A DNA stretch of 64,000 bases from Epsilonproteobacteria bacterium (ex Lamellibrachia satsuma) (GTDB lineage: Bacteria; Campylobacterota; Campylobacteria; Campylobacterales; Sulfurovaceae), in the NCBI GenBank assembly GCA_003934925.1, contig JQIX01000064.1, positions 1-64,000 on the forward strand, in the 5' to 3' direction. The position numbers were made by a program, and so were the translations under genes. Positions 9,600 to 17,056 of this stretch are shown here, piece by piece (within the stretch, counting starts at the first letter, position 1; the number at the start of each line of letters is the position of its first letter). A model generated the notes under the pieces. The model saw only the letters and a list, made by a program, of their open reading frames with translations, was not told where the DNA came from and made no database searches.

Positions 9600-9951
9600 T
9601 ACTTACCTTTAAATCACCAAGTATTTTTTTTGCAACTGGGTTGATTGTTTTTTTCTTTGGAGTCTTATCTTTTTGTATATCCTCTTTTAAGGGTGATACT
9701 CCCTTGTATGGATTGTTTTTTAACTCTAAAATAGCAGCAGGGATAAATACCAATCGTTTACCATCTCTATAGTAGTGCTTACCATCCTGTAGCTTTTTTT
9801 GCTTGACCCATAACTGTATAGTACGAGGTGAAACACCAAGAAACGAAGCAACGGCTTTAGAAGTCGTAAGACTATTAAGCGTTACCTGCAATAGTGCCTG
9901 TTGCTCATCGAGTTTATGAAGTATTTGATTTAAAATTTCCTCTAAATACAT
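9592..9951 (-). CDS. Small helix-turn-helix protein, possible excisionase/regulator
   Basis: 119 aa. Residues 28-70 form a MerR/excisionase-like helix-turn-helix with the wing motif (SKAVASFLGVSPRTIQLWVK, then RDGKRLVF). The C-terminal 50 residues are Lys-rich. The ATG follows the traJ stop directly (TAAATG) and its 3' end overlaps int, an arrangement typical of a recombination directionality factor, but a transcription regulator is equally possible. The Ser-Pro-Leu-Lys-Glu-Asp-Ile stretch near residue 88 is encoded by a copy of the 18-bp element repeat (9677-9694). Confidence 0.7.
   Translation of the reverse strand: MYLEEILNQILHKLDEQQALLQVTLNSLTTSKAVASFLGVSPRTIQLWVKQKKLQDGKHYYRDGKRLVFIPAAILELKNNPYKGVSPLKEDIQKDKTPKKKTINPVAKKILGDLKVSNG
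9677..9694 (+). repeat. 18-bp element repeat, copy A (in coding sequence)
   Basis: ATATCCTCTTTTAAGGGT, identical to the copies at 10,399-10,416 (inverted), 24,478-24,495 (inverted) and 25,513-25,530. This copy lies inside the HTH gene, so it is translated. Confidence 0.7.
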
Positions 9952-10335
9952 TTAGATCCTCCTTTTTGCTTTAATAATTCGCTCTGCAATAATTAGTAGT
10001 TTCTTTTCATCTTCCGAGATATTGGAGACAATACTATTTATTTCTTGATAGGATCTGCTACCAAGAGCTACTCTTGTTTTTTCATTTTCAGTAAGCCATT
10101 TTTTAAATAGCCCACCAAGCCTCCCCAAATCTGCTCTCATTTGTATAAGCTCATTAACTGCCAACTGATCTACCATTGACTGCAATGGGTACCCACAAGC
10201 TACACGCCTCATATACTCTGATGATGTGTAGCCTGTTGCTTTTGCCTTATTGTGTATGGTGCGATATTCCTCTGGTGTTAAACGGCTGTCTATGTGGTGG
10301 GTACGTTTCTGTTTTGTTTCTTTTAGAGCTGTCAT
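9952..10335 (-). CDS. traJ: TraJ-like relaxosome accessory protein
   Basis: 127-aa oriT-recognition protein of the IncP TraJ / MobC class. The N-terminal third has a ribbon-helix-helix layout (HIDSRLTPEEYRTIHNKAKATGYTSSEYMRR), and the middle carries the family hallmark LGRLGGLFKKWL at about 90-101. In RP4, TraJ binds beside the nick site and loads the TraI relaxase, and oriT lies just upstream of traJ. Here the 108-bp leader (10,336-10,443) holds a hairpin and a tandem 17-bp motif that could be the binding site. ATG has AAAGGAG upstream. First gene of the traJ-HTH-int operon. Confidence 0.82.
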   Translation of the reverse strand: MTALKETKQKRTHHIDSRLTPEEYRTIHNKAKATGYTSSEYMRRVACGYPLQSMVDQLAVNELIQMRADLGRLGGLFKKWLTENEKTRVALGSRSYQEINSIVSNISEDEKKLLIIAERIIKAKRRI

Positions 10336-10352
10336 CTTGATACTCCTTTGTA

Positions 10353-10391
10353 AAGACCGTACTTTTTACCACATATGCTGTACTTTACACC
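10353..10391 (-). repeat. Tandem motif upstream of traJ
   Basis: On the minus strand the motif TATGTGGTGTAAAGTAC is followed 21 bp on by TATGTGGTAAAAAGTAC (15 of 17 bases the same). The position between the hairpin and the traJ ribosome site suits a TraJ operator or relaxosome-binding site; this is inferred. Confidence 0.5.
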
Positions 10392-10415
10392 ACATATAAC
10401 CCTTAAAAGAGGATA
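10374..10415 (-). repeat. 42-bp dispersed repeat, traJ-side copy
   Basis: Read on the minus strand, this 42-bp block matches 25,175-25,216 (plus strand) at 39 of 42 positions. It joins one copy of the 18-bp repeat to the GTGGTGTAAAGTAC motif. The two copies are inverted relative to each other and lie 14.8 kb apart. Confidence 0.75.
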
Positions 10416-10416
10416 T
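10399..10416 (-). repeat. 18-bp element repeat, copy B
   Basis: ATATCCTCTTTTAAGGGT on the minus strand; it forms one arm of the 10,404-10,437 hairpin. Confidence 0.75.
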
Positions 10417-10437
10417 ACGCTCCCATATCCTCTTTTA
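10404..10437 (-). terminator. Perfect 13-bp hairpin after trbL (terminator and oriT candidate)
   Basis: TAAAAGAGGATAT (10,404-10,416) and ATATCCTCTTTTA (10,425-10,437) form a perfect 13-bp stem with an 8-nt loop, six bases after the trbL stop. The A and T runs at the stem base make it a plausible bidirectional terminator. It also holds TATCCT, which partly matches the P-type nick consensus, and lies where RP4 has oriT relative to traJ. Confidence 0.6.
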
Positions 10438-10443
10438 TCATTA

Positions 10444-11769
10444 TTAGGCATCATCATTGCCTCCTGGTACGCCAGATATATATTTTGATTTTTCATGAGA
10501 AGCAGATATTGATCCCTCTACCTTTTCAGAGTCATTTTCTCCAGAGCTTTTTTTCTCTTGCTCTTTGTTGGGAGTACCAGTTAGCATTGATGCAACAGCC
10601 GCACCACTTTTTGATCCTGCTCCATGATGTGAAAATCCAGTAGCACCTTTAGCCATTCCGGAGACCATGCCTGCCATTGCTGATGCAGCAACCGTCCCTG
10701 CTGCTTTTGTTTTTTTAAAGTTACCTGTTTTATTTGTACCTTTTCCGCTTTGTTCTACTGTGCTACTACCTGCACCAGTAGCAGATTGAACATTGTCCAT
10801 TGAACTTTTTGTTTCTGCTGCTGCCGCTGCCGATTTAACGCTTGAAAGTCCTGCTGCTGCACCTCCAACCATGCCTGTACCTGCACCAATAGCCATACCT
10901 TTAAGCACGGAATTTGCATGATCGCTAGTAGCTGTACCCATACCACTAAACCATCCCTCTACAAGACCTCCAACCATTTGTGCGATACCACCTATGAATA
11001 GTACTATGATGAATAGAGCAAATAAAGACCCTTCATCTGTCATGGCTACTTTTGAATAATTGGTTATATTGGCAATAGATAACCCTATGACCAATTTTAA
11101 AAACATATATTCTAGAGCACTTTTAAGCATTGCCCAGAAACTATTTATTGCAATGTGTCTAGTTATCCCCATGGCTGAAAATCCAAAAAATAATACAGAA
11201 GAATAAACACTGATGAGAAATTTAACATATACCATTAGGAGTTTTACCCCAAGGAAAAGAACGCCAACGGCTGCAAAAATTCCTATTAAACCAATTACGA
11301 TAGATGATGCAGGTTTCCAGATTGATTGTGCATCGCCAACGGCTGCCAAAATTGCAAAAGCACTATCAGAGAGTGTATCAATGCTTACAACGGTAGATAC
11401 TCCTGCTGCTGCATTAGCTTTATTCCCTAGTACAGATGCCCCTGATATTAAGGTATCAAACCATTCTGGGTGAGCAAAGAAATTCAAGAACACACCCCAG
11501 ATAAGAGTTAATCTTATGAGTTGTGAAAACACTCCCTGTATTTCAAGTGATCCCTCTATTGCCTTGATTGAGAAGATCCAGATTAATTCAATCACTGCCA
11601 ATGCCCAGAATATGTACTGTGAAGCTTGCTTAAATATTGGATACCATTTGCTTGTAGAAATTTTATATATACTTACAACATCAGATCCAATATTATTCCC
11701 TGCTGCCAAAACAAAATCAGAAAAAATTAAAACACCAAAAATAATCCACATGATTTTATTTTTCTTCAT
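10444..11769 (-). CDS. trbL: TrbL/VirB6-like conjugation membrane protein
   Basis: A polytopic inner-membrane component of type IV secretion channels. It starts with a signal-like hydrophobic segment (1-23), then has about six to seven membrane segments between about 40 and 285, then a Gly/Ala/Ser/Lys-rich low-complexity cytoplasmic or periplasmic tail (about 290-441). The topology, length and the glycine-rich tail match P-type TrbL. Its start overlaps the upstream 76-aa gene by 14 bp and the order trbJ, lipoprotein, small membrane gene, trbL resembles the IncP trb cluster. The other trb genes are missing, so alone it cannot build a channel. Confidence 0.82.
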   Translation of the reverse strand: MKKNKIMWIIFGVLIFSDFVLAAGNNIGSDVVSIYKISTSKWYPIFKQASQYIFWALAVIELIWIFSIKAIEGSLEIQGVFSQLIRLTLIWGVFLNFFAHPEWFDTLISGASVLGNKANAAAGVSTVVSIDTLSDSAFAILAAVGDAQSIWKPASSIVIGLIGIFAAVGVLFLGVKLLMVYVKFLISVYSSVLFFGFSAMGITRHIAINSFWAMLKSALEYMFLKLVIGLSIANITNYSKVAMTDEGSLFALFIIVLFIGGIAQMVGGLVEGWFSGMGTATSDHANSVLKGMAIGAGTGMVGGAAAGLSSVKSAAAAAETKSSMDNVQSATGAGSSTVEQSGKGTNKTGNFKKTKAAGTVAASAMAGMVSGMAKGATGFSHHGAGSKSGAAVASMLTGTPNKEQEKKSSGENDSEKVEGSISASHEKSKYISGVPGGNDDA

Positions 11770-11986
11770 TGCTTGCTTCTTCTGATTGGCGTTTTCTTTT
11801 TTTCCATTCCCAATTTGCTTTTAGGATTATAAATATTCCTGCAAGCAGAAAGGAGATAGCTCCCATGTTATTAAAGTGATTTTCTTGGTTGCTAGCTATA
11901 TAGCTTATGGCAAATACTATAAGTATTACTCCCGAAAAAACCTCAATATAATTTTTGAGTGTTGCTTCTTGCTCTTTGGTAAACAT
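11756..11986 (-). CDS. Small two-segment membrane protein
   Basis: 76 aa with two hydrophobic segments (about 16-31 and 40-57) and a highly charged Lys/Arg/Glu tail. No family recognised. It sits between a TrbK-like lipoprotein and trbL and overlaps trbL by 14 bp, so it is co-translated with the transfer proteins. It may take part in the same channel remnant or in entry exclusion. The start ATG is 9 bp after the preceding gene's stop. Confidence 0.65.
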   Translation of the reverse strand: MFTKEQEATLKNYIEVFSGVILIVFAISYIASNQENHFNNMGAISFLLAGIFIILKANWEWKKRKRQSEEASNEEK

Positions 11987-11995
11987 TGTAAGCTC

Positions 11996-12136
11996 CTATG
12001 GCATTGGTACATCATCGTTGTGATTGATGTAGTAGGGTGATTTAGGATCCGTGGTATCAATCTTCTTTTTATCTCCACATGCCTGTAGCCCAATGATTGT
12101 GATTAGTATCAAAATGATTTGTATTGTATTTTTCAT
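11996..12136 (-). CDS. TrbK-like small lipoprotein, 46 aa
   Basis: A gene too short for standard ORF cut-offs. A hydrophobic signal (residues 1-19) ends in the lipobox Leu-Gln-Ala-Cys, so Cys20 is the likely lipidated residue; the mature part is only 27 residues, starting CGDKKK. GGAGAAG lies just before the ATG. In IncP plasmids a small lipoprotein, TrbK, sits between trbJ and trbL and gives entry exclusion; position and lipobox support the same role here, sequence identity is not claimed. Its last codons (DD-PMP-stop) match those of the preceding trbJ gene. Confidence 0.7.
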   Translation of the reverse strand: MKNTIQIILILITIIGLQACGDKKKIDTTDPKSPYYINHNDDVPMP

Positions 12137-12151
12137 ATTTGCTTCTCCTTG

Positions 12152-12943
12152 TTATGGCATTGGTTTATCATCTGTGTTGTCTGGCAATACAACATTGGAT
12201 TTAAAAGCATCAAAAGCAGCATCCTGTAGCTCTTTTTCTTCATTCTGTTTTGCCATGTACTCCCCTTGCATATTCGCCTGTGTCATGATTGTCTGCTGTA
12301 GCTTTTTTAGAGTGTGTGTTTGATGCAGGGCAATTTCGTTAGCTGCTTGGATAGCCGCTTTTTGTCCTGCTGCCGAAGTTGATAAATTTTGTAACTGTCT
12401 CATGGTACCCTCATCGTTTTCCATATCTAATGCCTGGAGTCCAAGGCTTTTCAATGCACCGTTTACTGTGTCTCTTGTACTTTTGTTTAACTGCTTGTAT
12501 GTATCTCCAAAATTAAGAGATCCATTTTTTGCAGATGCCAGGTATTGATCGTAACCTTTAAAGAGTTTTCCAAAGTCATTGTTATAGCTTGATGCTGCAA
12601 AGTTGATACCCTCTCCAAAATTAACAGCATCTTTCAATTTTAGTACCGACTGGGAGAATTGATCCCATTGCTGCTGTGGTAATTTTCCGATATTTTCTAG
12701 CATCATTTTGTAAGATTGAAATTGATTGACATACTGTTGAACCTGCTGTTGGTATTGCTGCATCTGCATTGCATACTGTTGTAGTTGTTTTGTATAGGCA
12801 TTGGCTCTATCTGCCGTTTCTGCACCAAATCTAAGCCATTGTGTGCTTTCCAGAGATCCACCGAAGCCACCAACGGATCCTGCATTTAGTGAAGTTGTCA
12901 TAATTACCGTTGCCAAAATCGTTGAGATTGTAATTTTTTTCAT
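12152..12943 (-). CDS. trbJ: TrbJ/VirB5-like transfer protein
   Basis: 263-aa periplasmic protein of the P-type TrbJ (VirB5) group. A signal peptide (1-21, ending near SLNA) precedes GGSLESTQW, then a long Gln-rich coiled coil (about 45-90) with the family pattern Q-Y-Q-Q-Q-V-Q-Q-Y. In RP4, TrbJ is exported and contributes to the mating pilus. Conserved placement at the head of the trb remnant supports the call. GAAAAAC precedes the ATG as a weak ribosome site. The end is 15 bp from the lipoprotein gene. Confidence 0.82.
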   Translation of the reverse strand: MKKITISTILATVIMTTSLNAGSVGGFGGSLESTQWLRFGAETADRANAYTKQLQQYAMQMQQYQQQVQQYVNQFQSYKMMLENIGKLPQQQWDQFSQSVLKLKDAVNFGEGINFAASSYNNDFGKLFKGYDQYLASAKNGSLNFGDTYKQLNKSTRDTVNGALKSLGLQALDMENDEGTMRQLQNLSTSAAGQKAAIQAANEIALHQTHTLKKLQQTIMTQANMQGEYMAKQNEEKELQDAAFDAFKSNVVLPDNTDDKPMP

Positions 12944-12968
12944 GTTTTTCCTTTGTGTTGAATTGAGA

Positions 12969-13361
12969 TTAGCCTATGATTGATAGGCAAAGCATATAGC
13001 CCATAGCTCCTGCCATGAGTGTAAAAATCCAATAGAAAAGAGGGATCTCCTGTTTTGGTTTAACCTCTTGTACTTCCTTGATAGTATTGATCTTGAACTC
13101 ATCAAGAGTTTCATAAACATTCTCTACTGCATTTGATATTTTTACCTCCGCCAGTTCTTTTGCCTTGTCTAAGTATTTCACTGTAGTATCTTCATAATTA
13201 GCAGACTGCTTTGTCATGAGGATATCCACCTCTTGAAGATAACGTCTAGCAACTATCTCTAAAGCTGTTATGACGGCAAAGGCAGGATCCTTTTCTGGCA
13301 TGGCTATACCGTGGATTTTCCTGATCTCGTTAAGGATCTCTTCTTTTTGTTCATCTGTCAT
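12969..13361 (-). CDS. traM: TraM-like transfer protein with C-terminal anchor
   Basis: 130 aa, mostly acidic amphipathic helix (residues 1-100), with one hydrophobic C-terminal segment (about 107-129) suggesting a tail-anchored protein. In IncP plasmids traK, traL and traM are neighbours; here this gene directly follows a TraL homologue with a 4-bp overlap, the main reason for the TraM label. TraM of RP4 increases transfer but its mechanism is unclear. Family assignment is from context and shape more than from motifs. Confidence 0.55.
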   Translation of the reverse strand: MTDEQKEEILNEIRKIHGIAMPEKDPAFAVITALEIVARRYLQEVDILMTKQSANYEDTTVKYLDKAKELAEVKISNAVENVYETLDEFKINTIKEVQEVKPKQEIPLFYWIFTLMAGAMGYMLCLSIIG

Positions 13362-14158
13362 GCTGTGGCTTCCTCCTCTTTTTTGGTGTTCGTTTTAGAT
13401 TTTTTAGGAGGAGTTGGCAGATCGAAGATTTGATCCAGCATCATATAGCTATTATTCATAACGGTATTGATACGGCTTTTCTCCAATAGCTTAAATCTCT
13501 CATCAAGTTTCGTTTGTTCTGGAGTCAGTTTGGCTTTTTTCATTTTCTCTACTGCTAGAGTTTGAAGCGGATCCATTTTGCGAAGATATAAAACACCTCC
13601 AAGGCGTTTTTTGATCTCCATATACTCTGGCATCTCTTCAAAGCTATTGCCATTTTCATCTTTTAATTCACCGAAATATTCAGTAGCAATGGCAACGATA
13701 TTAACATCTTCTGAAAATAGTTCGGTAAGATACTTTAGTCCATTGATCGTATCAAGCAACATTTCTCCACCTGCAACGGGTACAAGTAAATGTGTATTGA
13801 AATGTTCTTTGAGAATTTCACTAAAAATATTTGATGAAACAGCCCATGATACAAAGCTTTGGAATTGGGAAGCCCCTATATCCACAACACATAAGCTCTC
13901 ATCCTTTAGATTTTCAAGCAGGAAGTAAGCTAGGGTATCCCATTTTTCTGGTTTGATCTCTAGCCCATCTTCATCCATTGTTTCAACGCTTTTTACATTA
14001 AAGTCTGAAAAATCCCCGTATGTAGCATTTGAACTATCGGTATCAAGTCCAATGTATGGGATATTGTGATGTATAGCCCAAGAAGTAGCTAAAAAAGCAC
14101 TATGGCTCTTTCCACATCCTCCTTTTCCCTGGCAACTTATCATAAGTGTTTTTTTCAT
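13358..14158 (-). CDS. traL: TraL/ParA-like P-loop ATPase
   Basis: 266-aa member of the MinD/ParA ATPase superfamily. The deviant Walker A is CQGKGGCGKSHSA at about 9-21, and Walker A' Asp residues lie in GLDTDSS (about 38). The RP4 TraL protein has the same length and N-terminus style, and the neighbour downstream looks like TraM. A role in positioning the transfer machinery or DNA is inferred; ordinary plasmid partition is the alternative, but no ParB-like gene is next to it. Overlaps both neighbours by 4 bp. Confidence 0.78.
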   Translation of the reverse strand: MKKTLMISCQGKGGCGKSHSAFLATSWAIHHNIPYIGLDTDSSNATYGDFSDFNVKSVETMDEDGLEIKPEKWDTLAYFLLENLKDESLCVVDIGASQFQSFVSWAVSSNIFSEILKEHFNTHLLVPVAGGEMLLDTINGLKYLTELFSEDVNIVAIATEYFGELKDENGNSFEEMPEYMEIKKRLGGVLYLRKMDPLQTLAVEKMKKAKLTPEQTKLDERFKLLEKSRINTVMNNSYMMLDQIFDLPTPPKKSKTNTKKEEEATA

Positions 14159-14454
14159 TCTGTGTATCCTTTGTATTGATTTTGATTAATTGACTCCAAG
14201 AAGTCATTGGCAGCTTGGGCTGCATAGCTTAACTTTCGATCCTGGTCCATAATGACACTTTTTAAGGCTTCTATCTCATCATCCTTTTTGGGCATAATTC
14301 TCATTCTGCCCTGGAGTGTCTCTTCTAGTTTTGGATCTATGTGTTCATACCCAAGCAATTCCAAGAACTCATTTTCATCGATCCCCATCCAATAACTAGC
14401 TGCTATAGTTGAGTCACCAAAATGTTTTAGCCAGGTATGTAGTGTTTCATTCAT
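14155..14454 (-). CDS. Hypothetical protein, 99 aa
   Basis: Acidic, helical protein with no membrane segment and no recognised motif. The N-terminus (HFGDSTIAASYWMGIDENEFLELLG) has a helix-turn-helix-like pattern, while residues 60-95 look like a coiled coil. It is translationally linked by 4-bp overlaps to the putative replication initiator upstream and traL downstream, so it belongs to the replication/transfer operon. Function unknown. Confidence 0.6.
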   Translation of the reverse strand: MNETLHTWLKHFGDSTIAASYWMGIDENEFLELLGYEHIDPKLEETLQGRMRIMPKKDDEIEALKSVIMDQDRKLSYAAQAANDFLESINQNQYKGYTE

Positions 14455-15227
14455 GCTGTTTCCTCCTCGTTTTGATTTAAAAACACAAGAGGATTTTTTA
14501 TAGCAAACTCATAGAGTTTCTCCCACATCTCCAATGCCCTTGTTCCAGAAAAACTCTCTCCTGTGATTTTGTCATAGAGATAGCCTTTGTCACTAATGGC
14601 TACTTGAATTTTTTTACCTGTGTATTGATCTTCTGTGTTGATTGTTTTATTTTTGAATGTGGCTCTCATGTAGTTGATAAAACTATTTTGAGATTTTAAA
14701 AAATCAACTCTCTTAGAGAGAGGAGATATTTTAATATCTCCTTGATGGTTAACTGATGGTTCATATAGTTGTCCAATAGGTTGGATAAGCTTGTCCAAAA
14801 TTTGGTTTTTACCCTTGTCCAATTTTTGGTTTGACCCCTTATCCAAAATTTGGTTTTTCTTATTTTTGCCTTTTGGAGCGATAACCTTTTTATAGATTGT
14901 GTCATACTCCAAAAGATAGGTTTTACGATCTTCACCACGACTATGTGCAACTGTTACCAATTTAGATAAATTGATCCTGTAAAGGGTGGATGTGTTACTA
15001 CCATTTTCCCTTTTTCTCTTTTCTCTACTAAAAAGTCCAATGGTTTCTAATGTATTGAGTACATAATTCAAATTTGAAGATCCAACTGAACTTTTGTTAC
15101 TAAGTGTTTTGAGGCTTGGATAGCATTCTCCCTGTTCACTAGCGTTATCGCAAAGAGTGAGTAAAACTACTTTAGGTGTAGGCTTATATGGGGTTTTGAA
15201 TGCTAGTGTCATAAGATCGATAGCCAT
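14451..15227 (-). CDS. Putative replication initiator with winged-helix N-terminus
   Basis: 258 aa. Residues 1-85 form a winged helix of the HTH_36 type (KVVLLTLCDNASEQGECYPSL, then SNLNYVLNTLETIGL), found in plasmid and phage replication initiators. The middle is a Lys-rich linker with three 8-residue repeats (consensus NQILDKGK, about residues 123-147), encoded by 24-bp iteron-like DNA repeats. The C-terminal part (about 180-250) is a separate small domain. Iterons inside the initiator gene recall lambda O and similar proteins that bind an origin within their own gene. The start overlaps the stop of the upstream HTH gene by one base. The initiator role is inferred. Confidence 0.6.
   Translation of the reverse strand: MAIDLMTLAFKTPYKPTPKVVLLTLCDNASEQGECYPSLKTLSNKSSVGSSNLNYVLNTLETIGLFSREKRKRENGSNTSTLYRINLSKLVTVAHSRGEDRKTYLLEYDTIYKKVIAPKGKNKKNQILDKGSNQKLDKGKNQILDKLIQPIGQLYEPSVNHQGDIKISPLSKRVDFLKSQNSFINYMRATFKNKTINTEDQYTGKKIQVAISDKGYLYDKITGESFSGTRALEMWEKLYEFAIKNPLVFLNQNEEETA
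14773..14858. repeat. Iteron-like 24-bp direct repeats inside the initiator gene
   Basis: On the plus strand, CCAAAATTTGGTTTTT starts at 14,795 and 14,843, with a variant CCAATTTTTGGTTT at 14,819: an exact 24-bp period. A degenerate fourth unit starts at 14,773. The core CCAAAATTTGG is nearly palindromic. This is a candidate origin of replication or initiator-binding array. Confidence 0.6.
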
Positions 15228-15424
15228 TAGTCAGCCTTTGGTTTGGGATCTCTAGTATGTTGTTCTATATATTCTTCCCACCATTCTTTTTTATAAACCA
15301 CTCTTCTACCAACTTTTGTATATTTCACTTTTCTTTTAGATCGAAGAGTGTTTTGTGTCTTGATCGGTATAGGTGGAAGTCCATTAATCCCGTCTGCAAT
15401 ATCTTGTGGTGTGAGCCATTCCAT
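15227..15424 (-). CDS. Small AlpA/excisionase-like DNA-binding protein
   Basis: 65 aa, a compact HTH_17-type winged helix: LTPQDIADGINGLPPIPIKT for the recognition helix region and KVGRRVVYKKEWWEEYI for the wing. Such proteins act as excisionases or as operon regulators in integrated elements. First gene of the leftward replication/transfer operon; its stop overlaps the initiator start. The divergent spacer upstream (15,425-15,552) holds inverted repeats that it could bind. Confidence 0.65.
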   Translation of the reverse strand: MEWLTPQDIADGINGLPPIPIKTQNTLRSKRKVKYTKVGRRVVYKKEWWEEYIEQHTRDPKPKAD

Positions 15425-15552
15425 TTTTCTCTCCAGTTCTATATATTATAATTAATTCTAAATAGTATTGTAACTTCTAAAAGTTAAATATACTCTTAAA
15501 TATTCTATATTTTTCGATATAATTCTATATATTGATTATTCTGGAGGTTATT
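15425..15552. promoter_or_regulatory. Divergent promoter region with operators
   Basis: Separates the leftward replication operon from the rightward HTH-HEPN pair. TATAAT-like boxes face both ways (near 15,445 and at 15,518-15,523). TAACTT-CTAA-AAGTTA (15,471-15,486) is a 6-bp inverted repeat, and TTCTATATAT occurs twice (near 15,437 and 15,525). GGAGG at 15,543-15,547 is the ribosome site for the rightward gene. Confidence 0.5.
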
Positions 15553-16068
15553 ATGGCTGAAAAAAAAGGTAAGGAATACAAAGAGGTTGCTTCAAAAATC
15601 TTAGGTTGCACGCTTGCCAGTTACTATAACTGGGACAAACAGAAAAGACCGATAATTTCTCTTTTAGAAAAATTCTTCTCAAAAAATGATCTTGAAGAGT
15701 TTTTGGAAACTGGTGATATAAAAAGATTGCATAGTAGCGATACTTACAGAATAGATCCTATGTTAATTGACCATATTAAACATTCGTTGAAAACAATAAA
15801 GGGAAGAGGTATTTTTGAAAAGCTCAATCATTTAATACCATATAAAATTTTTATTTCTATACTAGAAGATCTTAAAAATGACTCTGAAATCGAACTTCAT
15901 AGAGAAGATAGTAAAAAACTACTTATTGAAAGAATTAAAGGTTATGCTGCATCAACATTGGAAAAACCCAGCCAAAAACAATTAGTGAATTTAGTTAATG
16001 ACAATTTTTCAAGTATAGAGTGTTATGTATTGATTAAATATTATAATGAAATTTTGGACAAGGATTAA
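15553..16068 (+). CDS. HTH protein paired with a HEPN-like gene
   Basis: 171 aa when started at ATG 15,553, which has GGAGG eight bases upstream; a longer frame from 15,532 lacks a ribosome site. Residues 8-40 (VASKILGCTLASYYNWDKQ) look like a Cro/CI-type helix-turn-helix. The rest is helical and unrecognised. Two bases separate its stop from the next gene, so the two are co-expressed. It could be the antitoxin or autoregulator of a toxin-antitoxin or abortive-infection pair; that role is inferred from the arrangement. Confidence 0.65.
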   Translation: MAEKKGKEYKEVASKILGCTLASYYNWDKQKRPIISLLEKFFSKNDLEEFLETGDIKRLHSSDTYRIDPMLIDHIKHSLKTIKGRGIFEKLNHLIPYKIFISILEDLKNDSEIELHREDSKKLLIERIKGYAASTLEKPSQKQLVNLVNDNFSSIECYVLIKYYNEILDKD

Positions 16069-16070
16069 AT

Positions 16071-17054
16071 ATGTATAAATTCAAAGTTAAAGTACCTTTG
16101 GAATTAGAGTATAGAAGTAACTTTGATGAGCATAACTTTAGCCATAAAAATGAATTGGAATTTGAATTTAGTTCTTCGTATAGTGAATTTAACTATTCAC
16201 TTCATGGAAAAGCTGGAGAATATACACTTTTAATAGATAATATAATTGCAGAGAATGAAAATGCTTGTATTGAAAAAGTAAAATCTTTTTCAAATTCATT
16301 GTTGCCTTTAGCCTCTTTAATAATACAATCAAGAAATAGTAATCAGCATTACACTCATCTTAAACTTGACTATCTTATTTCAAACGTAAATATTGAGCAG
16401 CAAGTAAGAATAGATGTTCAGGAGCAAAGCCAACAACAAAACGGACAAGTAATTAATCTTTCTGATCAAATGATGATTAAAGAAGATATTCAAATAACCA
16501 CAAGTACACAAATAGATTTTAGCAATCTAAATATATTTTTTAGTCACTATAATGATAAAGTTTTTCAATATGTTTTAGAAGGTTATTATCGTTCTCTTTC
16601 TGCAACAGATCCTGCAACAAAATTCTATAATGCTTTTACCATTATAGAATTTATGGAAACATATTTTAGAAATGATATAGAGACCTCCCATTTATTAGAA
16701 AAAGATGAAATGGAAAAAGTAGTAACATGCTTAAAAGAAAATATATCTATAAATGCAGAACGCATTGTAAATAGAGTTAAAAGTACACTTTTAAATGCAA
16801 CATTAGAAAGTAGACATGAAAAATTGATAATGATTTTGAATAATATATTTATGATTGAAAATATAAAATGTGGTATAGTAAATCGACCTATCGATACAGA
16901 TTTCGTAAAACAGATTATTAAAATAAGAAATTCTCTTTTTCATGGAAAAACATTCTCTGAGGATGAGCAACAGAATATACGAGAGAGAGGTTTAGAGCTC
17001 ATATGTTTGATTCAAAATATCTTATTCAACTGGAGGGAAATGGAAGAAAAATAA
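16071..17054 (+). CDS. Protein with C-terminal HEPN-like domain
   Basis: 327 aa. The N-terminal half (1-165) is beta-rich with no known motif. The C-terminal half is helical and contains KIRNSLFHGK, in which Arg286 and His291 form the RX4H signature of HEPN RNases. Similar layouts occur in ApeA-like and other abortive-infection proteins. It follows an HTH gene after 2 bp and stands opposite in strand to all the transfer genes around it, ending 2 bp before the TraK-like gene, like an inserted cargo module. RNase or defence activity is inferred, not shown. Confidence 0.6.
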   Translation: MYKFKVKVPLELEYRSNFDEHNFSHKNELEFEFSSSYSEFNYSLHGKAGEYTLLIDNIIAENENACIEKVKSFSNSLLPLASLIIQSRNSNQHYTHLKLDYLISNVNIEQQVRIDVQEQSQQQNGQVINLSDQMMIKEDIQITTSTQIDFSNLNIFFSHYNDKVFQYVLEGYYRSLSATDPATKFYNAFTIIEFMETYFRNDIETSHLLEKDEMEKVVTCLKENISINAERIVNRVKSTLLNATLESRHEKLIMILNNIFMIENIKCGIVNRPIDTDFVKQIIKIRNSLFHGKTFSEDEQQNIRERGLELICLIQNILFNWREMEEK

Positions 17055-17056
17055 TA

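Noticed and set aside
14773-14858. Regular 24-bp repeats considered as a CRISPR array
   Set aside because: There are only three to four units, the repeat runs nearly through the whole period without variable spacers, and they lie in frame inside a coding gene. No cas gene is near.
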